Assembly: GCA_028281445.1 (NCBI GenBank)
Contig: JANQJW010000089.1
Span: forward strand, 1-38,463
Length of the DNA stretch: 38,463 bases
Direction: 5' to 3'
From: Planctomycetota bacterium
Lineage (GTDB): Bacteria > Planctomycetota > PLA2 > JAEUHO01
This document shows positions 32,216 through 38,463 of this stretch, piece after piece. The position numbers and the translations under genes were made by a program. The stretch's first letter is position 1, and every line of letters starts with the position of its first letter. Under the pieces are notes generated by a model, which saw only the letters and a program-made list of their open reading frames with translations, ran no database searches and was not told the DNA's origin.

Positions 32216-34789
32216 CTAGCCGAGCGTGCGCTTCTTCGCCTCGAACGTGTAGGCTTCGACGATGTCGCCGATCTCGATCTCGTCCCAGCTGTCGATCGTG
32301 AGGCCGCACTCGAGACCTTCCTTCACCTCGTTGGCGCTGTCCTTCTCGCGCCGCAGGCTCCCGATCTGGCCCTCGTGCACGATCTCGTCGCCGCGCTTGA
32401 CGCGCACCATCGAGTCGCGACGGATGATCCCGTCTCGGACGCGGCAGCCGGCGATGTTGCCGACCTTGCTGAAGGTGAAGATCTGCAGCACCTCCGCGTG
32501 GCCCTGGATGACCTCTTCCATCTCGGGCGCGAGACGGCCTTCCAGCAGGTCGCGGATGTCGTTTTCGATGTCGTAGATGATCTTGTACGTGCGGATCTCG
32601 ACGTGTTCCTGCTTGGCCTTCGCGCGTGCCTTGGCGTCCACGTTCACGTGGAAGCCGATGACCCAGGCGTTGGACGCGGAAGCCAGCACGACGTCCGATT
32701 CGTTCACCGCACCGACGGCGGCGTGGATGATCTTGGGCTTGATCTCGTCGGTGCCGATGCGTTCGACAACCGTGCGCAGCGGGTGGAGCGAGCCCTTCAC
32801 GTCGGCCTTGAGCACGAGGTTGACCTCGTCGGTCTTGCCGGCGTCGATCGCGCCGAGCAGACCCTCGATGCTCGTGGGCTTCGCCTGCGCGGCGACTTCC
32901 AGCTCGCGGGTTCGCGTGCGGCGCTCCTCGGCGATCTTGCGTGCTTCGGCAGTGCTGATGGTGGCGTAGACCTTGCTGCCCGCCTCCGGCACCTGGTCGA
33001 GTCCGATGATCTCGACCGGGACGCTCGGGCCCGCCGTCTTCACGGCCTTGCCCTTGTCGTCGAAGAGGGCCTTGACGCGGCCCCAGGCTTCGCCGGCCAG
33101 GACGGCCTCGCCCTTCTTGAGCGTGCCGTTCTGGATGAGTACCGTGGTGACGATGCCGCGCTTGGGACTGTTCTGCGCCTCGATGACGGTGCCGCTCGCG
33201 CGCGCCTTGGGGTTTGCGCGGAACTTGTCGGCGTCGACCTCCGCCATGAGGGCAATGTGCTCGAGGAGCTCCGGGACGCCCTGCCCCGTGATGCCCGAGA
33301 CCTCGAAGACCGAGACGTCCCCGCCGTAGCCCTCGACGTAGATCTCGTGCTCGGCGAGCTGCTGCTTGACGCGGTCCGGCCGGGCGTTGTCGCGGTCGAC
33401 CTTCGTGATCGCGATGACCATCGCGACCTCGGCCGCTTTGGCGTGGTTGATCGCCTCGATCGTCTGGGGCATGACGCCGTCGTCCGCCGCGACGATCAGG
33501 ATGGCCACGTCGGTCACCTGCGCACCGCGGGCGCGCATCTCGGTGAACGCCTCGTGGCCCGGCGTATCGAGGAACGTGACGACGCGGCCGTCGGGCAGCG
33601 TCACGTAGCTGGCGCCGATGTGCTGGGTGATGCCACCCGCCTCACGCGCCGCGACATCGGACGTGCGGATGTAGTCGAGCAGCGTCGTCTTACCGTGGTC
33701 CACGTGACCGAGGATCGTGACGATGGGGGGCCGGCCGGCGAGGTCCTCGGGCTTGTCCTCCTGCTCGAACTGCTTCAGCAGCGAGTCCTCGGCCGTCTCC
33801 TGCTCGACGAAGTTGACGTTGATGTCGAGCGCGAGGGCCAGCGTCTCCACTGTGTCCTTGTCGATCGTCGTGTTCGGCGTGACCATCATCTTGTGCTCGG
33901 TGAAGAGGATCTTGATGATCTCGGCAGCCTTGTACGTGCTCAGCTCGCAGAAGCCCTTGACCGTGATGGGCAGCTCGACGTCGATCGAGGTCGGACGGAC
34001 GTGCGGCGTCGCCGGGCGAGACTTGCTCGGCCCGCGCCGCCGGCGCATCTGGAACGTTTCCTTGCCGCGCTTGTTGCGGTAGCGGTCATGCACCGTGCGG
34101 CGGCCGCCGTCACGGCGCGCGCCGGGTGCGCGGTCTGTGCGCGGCATCGACGGCGTCATCGGGTCCACGCCGGGACGGCCGCGGCGCGGCGGCGGCGACG
34201 TGACGCCGGGGATGCCGCCGACAGGTGCGTCCTTGACGAGACGACCCGCGCGCGGATCGAGCGTCGGAACGAGCGGCTTGGCCGGACGATCCGGTGCCTT
34301 CTCTTGTTCGACGGGCGGTGCTTCCGCTTCCGCTTCGGCTGGCGCTTCTGTTGCTTCCGCAGCGACGGGCTCGGCTTCGACGACCGGCGACTCGCCGTCG
34401 GTCTCGGCTACGGGCGCTTCGGCGATCGGCTCGGCTGCCGGCGGTTCCCCGTCGACGACCTCGCTCTCGACCACCTCGCCGTCGACCCCGCTCTCGGGAA
34501 GCCCGCTTGCGGGAACGACCGGCTCCATCTCGACGGGTACGCCTTGCGGGATCTCGACGGGCGCACCCGGCTCGGCGACAGCGACGGGCTCGGCGACCGC
34601 CACCGGTTCGGGCTCGGTTTGGGGCGCCGGGCGCAGCTGTTCGTACAGCTCGCGGATGCGCGCTTCGAGCTCATCCGGGATGATCGTCATCTGGTTGCCG
34701 ACGGACAGCCCCACCTCCGCGAGCTCATGCATGAACGCGCGGGGCTTGACCCCGAGCTCGAAGGCGATGTGGTAGAAGCGTTTCGACAA
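32216..34789 (-). CDS. infB: Translation initiation factor IF-2
   Basis: 857 residues. The N-terminal IF2_N-like helix (MSKRFYHIAFELGVKPRAFM) is followed by a Glu/Ala/Pro/Val-rich region (about 55-200) and an Arg-rich stretch, then a second IF2_N-type domain (ITVKGFCELSTYKAAEIIKI). The G domain starts near residue 360: GHVDHGKTT, DTPGHE, TKVD. Domains II, III and IV follow with ECGLTIDSWDEIEIGD at the end. It delivers fMet-tRNA to the 30S subunit. Sits between nusA (128-nt gap) and rbfA. Confidence 0.97.
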   Translation of the reverse strand: MSKRFYHIAFELGVKPRAFMHELAEVGLSVGNQMTIIPDELEARIRELYEQLRPAPQTEPEPVAVAEPVAVAEPGAPVEIPQGVPVEMEPVVPASGLPESGVDGEVVESEVVDGEPPAAEPIAEAPVAETDGESPVVEAEPVAAEATEAPAEAEAEAPPVEQEKAPDRPAKPLVPTLDPRAGRLVKDAPVGGIPGVTSPPPRRGRPGVDPMTPSMPRTDRAPGARRDGGRRTVHDRYRNKRGKETFQMRRRRGPSKSRPATPHVRPTSIDVELPITVKGFCELSTYKAAEIIKILFTEHKMMVTPNTTIDKDTVETLALALDINVNFVEQETAEDSLLKQFEQEDKPEDLAGRPPIVTILGHVDHGKTTLLDYIRTSDVAAREAGGITQHIGASYVTLPDGRVVTFLDTPGHEAFTEMRARGAQVTDVAILIVAADDGVMPQTIEAINHAKAAEVAMVIAITKVDRDNARPDRVKQQLAEHEIYVEGYGGDVSVFEVSGITGQGVPELLEHIALMAEVDADKFRANPKARASGTVIEAQNSPKRGIVTTVLIQNGTLKKGEAVLAGEAWGRVKALFDDKGKAVKTAGPSVPVEIIGLDQVPEAGSKVYATISTAEARKIAEERRTRTRELEVAAQAKPTSIEGLLGAIDAGKTDEVNLVLKADVKGSLHPLRTVVERIGTDEIKPKIIHAAVGAVNESDVVLASASNAWVIGFHVNVDAKARAKAKQEHVEIRTYKIIYDIENDIRDLLEGRLAPEMEEVIQGHAEVLQIFTFSKVGNIAGCRVRDGIIRRDSMVRVKRGDEIVHEGQIGSLRREKDSANEVKEGLECGLTIDSWDEIEIGDIVEAYTFEAKKRTLG

Positions 34790-34917
34790 GGCGTGTTTCC
34801 GTCTGGCGTGGTGTGGTTTTGCAACTGCCCCCGAAATGGAGGCAGCAACCGGGAATGGTACCGGAGCGGACGGCGCAAGTCCCGTATGGGACGCCGGCCG
34901 TACGCGCCGAATGAGGA

Positions 34918-36093
34918 CTAGCTGCCGGCACTCTCCTCGGCGGTCTTCGGTGCCTCCTCGGGCACCTCCGCGGGGGCTTCGCCGGTCGGCTCGCTCGCTT
35001 CGGCGAGCGTTGCCTCCGGCTCCCCCTCGGCCTCCGGGGCCTCGGCGGTCTCGGCCGCTTCCGCCGTCCCGGCATCCGACTCGTCGGAGGACGGCGCCTC
35101 GGAGGCATCGGCCTCGCCAGGGGCTTCCTCACCCTCGGTAGGCTCCGGTTCCTCGGCATCCGGCATCGCCTCGCCGGCGATGTTGATCTCCCACTCCGCG
35201 AGGCGGGACGCCAGGCGGACGTTCGCGCCGCGGCGACCGATCGCCAGCGAGAGCTGGTCCTCGTCGACGAGCACGTCCGCCGTGTTCGTGTCCCAGTTGA
35301 GCGTGATCGAGTTGATCTGCGCCGGCTTGAGAGCCGTCGCGATCATGATCTCGGGCTGCTCCTCGAACTTGAGGATGTCTACCTTCTCGCCGTTGAGCTC
35401 GTCGATGATGTTGCGGATTCGACTGCCGCGTACGCCGACGCACGCGCCGATCGGATCGACCTTCATGTCCAGCGACTCGACGGCGAGCTTGGTCTTGTAG
35501 CCGGCCTCGCGCTCGATGCGGCGGACGACGATGACGCCGTCGGCGATCTCCGGCACCTCGAGCTCGAAGAGCTTGTGCACGAACTCCGGGCGGCTGCGCG
35601 AGAGCACGATGCGCACGCGCTGGCCCATCGGGCGGACCTCGAAGAGGAATGCGCGGATGCGGTCGCCGACCTTGAAGGTCTCGCCGCGGATCTGCTCGGA
35701 GCGCGGGACGATGCCCTCGACGCGTCCCATGTTGACGATCAGGTTGCCGCCCTCGATGCGCTGGATCGAGCCGGTGACGATCGAGTTCAGGCGGCGGTTG
35801 TACTCGTCAAGATGCTTGTCGCGCTCGGCCTCGCGGATGCGCTGGTTCATGACCTGGCGCGCGGTCTGCGCGGCGATGCGGCCGAACTCGATCGAGCGCG
35901 ACTGGCCGCCGACCATGCAGTGGATCTCGCCCGTGCGGCGGTCGAGGCGCACCTCGATGACGGCGTCCTCGCCGAACTTCTTGCGCGCGGCCGTGAGCAG
36001 GCCCTGTTCGATCGCGGAGAACACGATCTCCTTCTCGATCCCGCGGTCGCGGTGGACGACGTCGGCGAAGCGGAGGATGTCAGCGGGATCCAT
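34918..36093 (-). CDS. nusA: Transcription termination/antitermination factor NusA
   Basis: 391 residues from ATG 36093, with AAGGAG upstream; the frame is open to 36477 but that overlaps the leader. The NTD is MDPADILRFADVVHRDRGIE...TAARKKFGEDAVIEV; S1 is VTGSIQRIEGGNLIVNMGRVEGIVPRSEQ; KH1 has DPIGACVGVRGSRIRNI; KH2 has LSLAIGRRGANVRLASRLAE. The C-terminal acidic repeats of E. coli NusA are replaced by a Glu/Ala-rich tail (about residues 320-391). NusA promotes pausing and termination. rimP, the normal upstream partner, is missing. Confidence 0.96.
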   Translation of the reverse strand: MDPADILRFADVVHRDRGIEKEIVFSAIEQGLLTAARKKFGEDAVIEVRLDRRTGEIHCMVGGQSRSIEFGRIAAQTARQVMNQRIREAERDKHLDEYNRRLNSIVTGSIQRIEGGNLIVNMGRVEGIVPRSEQIRGETFKVGDRIRAFLFEVRPMGQRVRIVLSRSRPEFVHKLFELEVPEIADGVIVVRRIEREAGYKTKLAVESLDMKVDPIGACVGVRGSRIRNIIDELNGEKVDILKFEEQPEIMIATALKPAQINSITLNWDTNTADVLVDEDQLSLAIGRRGANVRLASRLAEWEINIAGEAMPDAEEPEPTEGEEAPGEADASEAPSSDESDAGTAEAAETAEAPEAEGEPEATLAEASEPTGEAPAEVPEEAPKTAEESAGS

Positions 36094-36208
36094 GCGGGAA
36101 CTCCTTCCGTCCCGGTCCTCTCGGAGAGTGCGACCGGGGCGTGCGGCAGGAGGCTCGGCATCCCGCCGAACCCCCGGAAACTGGGGATTTCTCAGGCGAC
36201 CAGGGCAC

Positions 36209-36233
36209 AAAAAAAGGCGGGCTGCTGCCCACC
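36209..36233 (-). terminator. Intrinsic terminator in the nusA leader (attenuator)
   Basis: On the minus strand GGTGGGC-AGCA-GCCCGCC (36233-36216, one G-U pair) is followed by seven T (36215-36209). It is 116 nt upstream of nusA on the same strand, and no minus-strand gene lies before it because the next gene is divergent. It therefore must act on the nusA transcript itself. Confidence 0.75.
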
Positions 36234-36262
36234 TTCGGGAGTGTCCCAGGCGCTTGTGGAGG

Positions 36263-36291
36263 ATCTTCGCGCCAGCGGCTGCAGTCGTCAA
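36263..36291 (-). promoter_or_regulatory. Candidate nusA operon promoter
   Basis: TTGACG (36291-36286), a 17-nt spacer and GAAGAT (36268-36263). The -35 box is 5 of 6 matches, the -10 box 3 of 6. Transcription would begin near 36256 and meet the terminator after about 25-45 nt. Confidence 0.4.
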
Positions 36292-36353
36292 GCGGGCGGG
36301 GGGGTGAACAACGCCGCAACCGCCGTTTTTCAGGCCTCTGACGGCCACGGAGG

Positions 36354-36359
36354 TAGCGT
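36354..36359 (+). promoter_or_regulatory. -10-like box TAGCGT before the HPS-RraA gene
   Basis: TAGCGT is 9 nt from ATG 36369, which has no ribosome-binding site. Confidence 0.35.
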
Positions 36360-36368
36360 AGGTCGCCC

Positions 36369-37754
36369 ATGACGGCCCAGCTTCAGCTTGCTCTCGACCA
36401 GGTGGACCTCCATCGCGCGCTCCGCGCGGCGGCGGAGGCGGTGCGTGGCGGCGTCGCGATCCTCGAGGTGGGCACACCGCTCCTCAAGGCCGAGGGCCTC
36501 GACGCCGTACGCGCCGTGCGCGAAGCCCATCCCCACGTCGAGATCGTGTGCGACGGCAAGACGATGGACGCCGGGCGTCTCGAGCTCGAAGCCGCGGCCA
36601 AGGCCGGTGCATCCATGGGCACCGTTCTCGGCGTCGCGTCCGACTCCACGATCCTCGAGTGCGTCGAGGCGGGCACGAACTACGGCATCCGCATCCTCGT
36701 CGACCTGCTCGGCTGCGAAGATCCCGTCGCGCGCGCGCGCTTCGCCGAAGAGGCGGGCGCCGATGCCGTCAACGTCCACTGCCCGATCGACGAGCAAGTG
36801 CGTGGCGGCGATCCCTTCGAGACGCTCCGCGCCGTGCGCGCTGCCGTGTCGATTCCCGTGACCGTCGCCGGCGGCATCACCGCGCGCACAGCACCCGAGG
36901 CCGTTGCGGCCGGCGCGGACGTCATCATCGTCGGCGGCGCCATCACGAAGGCGCGCGACGCAGAAGACGCAACGCGCGAGCTCATCGAGGCGATGCGCAC
37001 GGGCGTCGCGGGCCGCAGCGAGGTCGCCGAGCGGATCTCCTCCGAACAGGATCTCCAGCGGACGTTCACGGAAGTCTCCACCCCGAACGTGAGCGATGCG
37101 ATGCACCGCGCGCCTTGCTGGAGCGGACTGATCGCAACGGCCCCGGGCGTTCGCATCGCCGGCAAGGCCGTCACGTGCCGCACGATGCCCGGCGACTGGG
37201 CCAAGCCGGTCGAAGCCATCGACACATGCAGCCCCGGCGACGTGCTCGTCATCGACGCCGGCGGGGTGCCGCCCGCGATCTGGGGCGAGCTCGCGACGCA
37301 TTCGGCGCTCAACCGGGGGCTGGCGGGCGTCGTGGTGCTCGGCGCCATCCGCGACACGGCCGACATCCGCCGCCTGGGGCTGCCGGTCTTCGCGCGCGCT
37401 GTCAGCGCAAACGCAGGCGAACCCAAGGGATTCGGCGAGATCGGCGTGGCGTTGCGTGTCGACGGCATCGAGTGCCGGCCCGGCGACTGGATCGTCGCCG
37501 ATGACGACGGCGTGCTCGTCGTGCCGCAGAAGAAGGCGGTCGAAGTCGCCAACCGCGCGATGTACTGCCTGGAGGCCGAGAACCGCATCCGCGCCGAGAT
37601 CCGTGCGGACGGGCAGACGCTTGCCCAGGTCGCGGACCTGTACAAGTGGGAGAAGAAGGTCGTGGGCGGTGCCGCGCCCGCGGCACAGCCTCCGTCCAAG
37701 GCGTCGGACGACGCGCGAAAGGCCGAGACCGAGCCCACCCCGGCTTCGGAGTAG
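36369..37754 (+). CDS. Fusion of hexulose-6-phosphate synthase-like and RraA-like domains
   Basis: 461 residues. Residues 1-210 form a TIM barrel of the orotidine-decarboxylase/HPS suprafamily: VAILEVGTPLLKAEGL (E33), catalytic D62-x-K64-x-x-D67 (CDGKTMDAG), and VTVAGGITARTAPE. HPS condenses ribulose 5-phosphate with formaldehyde. Residues about 225-425 are RraA-like: TPNVSDAM and GELATHSALNRGLAGVVVLG followed by AIRD, the G-x20-R-D site of metal-dependent aldolases/oxaloacetate decarboxylases. An Ala/Pro tail ends it. This fusion is known in archaea and some bacteria; 6-phospho-3-hexuloisomerase is not adjacent. Precise substrates are unproven. Confidence 0.85.
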   Translation: MTAQLQLALDQVDLHRALRAAAEAVRGGVAILEVGTPLLKAEGLDAVRAVREAHPHVEIVCDGKTMDAGRLELEAAAKAGASMGTVLGVASDSTILECVEAGTNYGIRILVDLLGCEDPVARARFAEEAGADAVNVHCPIDEQVRGGDPFETLRAVRAAVSIPVTVAGGITARTAPEAVAAGADVIIVGGAITKARDAEDATRELIEAMRTGVAGRSEVAERISSEQDLQRTFTEVSTPNVSDAMHRAPCWSGLIATAPGVRIAGKAVTCRTMPGDWAKPVEAIDTCSPGDVLVIDAGGVPPAIWGELATHSALNRGLAGVVVLGAIRDTADIRRLGLPVFARAVSANAGEPKGFGEIGVALRVDGIECRPGDWIVADDDGVLVVPQKKAVEVANRAMYCLEAENRIRAEIRADGQTLAQVADLYKWEKKVVGGAAPAAQPPSKASDDARKAETEPTPASE

Positions 37755-37767
37755 CTCGCTCGCGTCG

Positions 37768-37773
37768 TACCGT
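37768..37773 (+). promoter_or_regulatory. -10-like box TACCGT before thiS
   Basis: TACCGT is exactly 6 nt from ATG 37780, which has no ribosome-binding site, in the 25-nt gap after the HPS-RraA gene. Confidence 0.4.
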
Positions 37774-37779
37774 GGCGCC

Positions 37780-38004
37780 ATGGAGTCCGCGGCCTTGCAG
37801 ATCACGCTCAACGGCGACCGCCATGCCATGGCGAGCTCGGGAAACAGCGCGACGGTTGCGGCCCTTCTCGCCGAGCTCGAGCTCGGTGCGCAGCGTGTGG
37901 CGGTCGAGGTCAACGGCAGCGTCGTGCCGCGGGCCGAGCACGCGGACCATCTGCTCGCAGAAGGAGACACGGTGGAAGTGGTCACGTTCGTAGGTGGGGG
38001 GTAG
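37780..38004 (+). CDS. thiS: Sulfur carrier protein ThiS
   Basis: 74 residues from ATG 37780 (MESAALQITLNGDRHAM). The ubiquitin-like fold ends with DTVEVVTFVGGG, giving the C-terminal Gly-Gly that is adenylated and thiocarboxylated to deliver sulfur for the thiazole ring of thiamine. VAALLAELELGAQRVAVEVN and IVPRAEHA-type segment (VVPRAEHADHLLAEGD) match the family. It is 4 nt upstream of thiG. The frame is open far upstream inside the previous gene; that part is a shadow. Confidence 0.9.
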   Translation: MESAALQITLNGDRHAMASSGNSATVAALLAELELGAQRVAVEVNGSVVPRAEHADHLLAEGDTVEVVTFVGGG

Positions 38005-38008
38005 TTCG

Positions 38009-38463
38009 ATGCCGTTCGAAGACCAGCATCTCGTCATCGGCAGCCATGCCTTCACGAGCCGCCTGTTCGTCGGGACGGGCAAGTACGCCTCCAACGAGGA
38101 GACGGTCGAGGCGCTCGAAGCCAGCGGCACCGAGGTGGTGACCGTCGCGCTGCGCCGCGTCGATCTCAAGCGAGAGCAGGGGCCGAACCTGCTCGATGCG
38201 CTGGGCGACCGCTGGACGCTGCTGCCCAACACCGCCGGCTGTTTCTCGGCGGACGACGCCGTCCGCACGCTGCGGCTCGCGCGCGAGCTTGAGATCGCCG
38301 ATCTCGTGAAGCTCGAGGTGCTCGCCGACCCGGACACGCTGCTGCCGGACGCCGAGCAGACGCTTGCGGCGCTCAAGACGCTGGTGGCCGAAGACTTCAC
38401 GGTGCTCGTCTACACGAACGACGATCCGGTCATGGCGCGCAAGCTCGAGGACGCGGGCGCGGC
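38009..38463 (+). CDS. thiG: Thiazole synthase ThiG, N-terminal part (cut by window edge)
   Basis: 151 codons before the edge, opening MPFEDQHLVIGSHAFTSRLF. Family motifs: LFVGTGKYAS, VVTVALRRVDL, LLPNTAGCFSADDAVRTLRL and LVKLEVLADPDTLLPD, where the Lys of VKLEVL forms the Schiff base with deoxyxylulose 5-phosphate. ThiG makes the thiamine thiazole using ThiS thiocarboxylate. The remaining ~100 residues with the phosphate-binding end lie outside the window. TTCG separates it from the thiS stop. Confidence 0.93.
   Translation, partial: MPFEDQHLVIGSHAFTSRLFVGTGKYASNEETVEALEASGTEVVTVALRRVDLKREQGPNLLDALGDRWTLLPNTAGCFSADDAVRTLRLARELEIADLVKLEVLADPDTLLPDAEQTLAALKTLVAEDFTVLVYTNDDPVMARKLEDAGA

Noticed and set aside
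32375..34921. 848-codon plus-strand ORF opposite infB
   Set aside because: Antisense shadow: Asp/Leu/Arg-rich, no start signal, and the minus strand encodes clear IF-2. Same for the long ORF opposite smc (14655-16994) and that opposite DUF2277/lipoprotein (27823-29061).

Overview
The window is high-GC bacterial chromosome with mostly housekeeping genes (nrdR, smc, yidC, radC, nusA-infB-rbfA, thiS-thiG, tRNA-His). Gene content and style (large secreted carboxypeptidase-regulatory-like protein, SGNH hydrolase with one membrane anchor, HPS-RraA fusion, many starts without a Shine-Dalgarno, dispersed structured repeats) suggest an uncultivated Planctomycetota-like lineage. That assignment is inference and low confidence; no rRNA is present. 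The first 6 kb reads as less GC-rich and carries an IS end, a frameshifted gene and unrecognised ORFs, so it looks like accessory DNA.

Layout. 1-6000: IS3-like end, a tandem pair of small unknown genes (the first frameshifted), a Cys-motif plus Pro/Thr-rich protein, and on the minus strand a large secreted repeat protein. 6213-10324 (minus): metallophosphoesterase, YidC insertase, small lipoprotein-like protein, tiny hydrophobic ORF, RadC. 10598-16991 (plus): NrdR, a Cys-free ribonucleotide-reductase-like protein with an ATP-cone, and SMC. 17259-21035: polytopic membrane protein, HExxH-TPR protease, DUF389 membrane protein and a 34-aa membrane peptide. 21041-25916: DinB-like protein, hotdog thioesterase, single-domain response regulator, zinc-ribbon protein, SGNH hydrolase, isochorismatase-like hydrolase, lipoprotein, unknown protein. 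26056-27581 (minus): XRE regulator / membrane-anchored helical-repeat protein / small beta protein operon with matching palindromes in front of it and behind it. 27967-29220: DUF2277, lipoprotein, tRNA-His. 29474-31780: lipoprotein with a caspase-like His/Cys pair. 31794-36093 (minus): nusA-infB-rbfA with a terminator in the nusA leader. 36369-38463: HPS-RraA fusion, thiS, thiG (cut by the window edge).

The most interesting signals are: (1) an RNR-like protein without a single cysteine overlapping nrdR; (2) a dispersed structured element at 16994-17170 and 24047-24239 whose ends are identical while internal stems differ by compensating changes, with a related element at 27844-27951; (3) eight starts without a ribosome-binding site that have a TA[C/G]NNT hexamer 6-9 nt upstream, implying leaderless transcription; (4) an 18-bp palindrome family around the XRE operon; (5) an apparent attenuator in the nusA leader.
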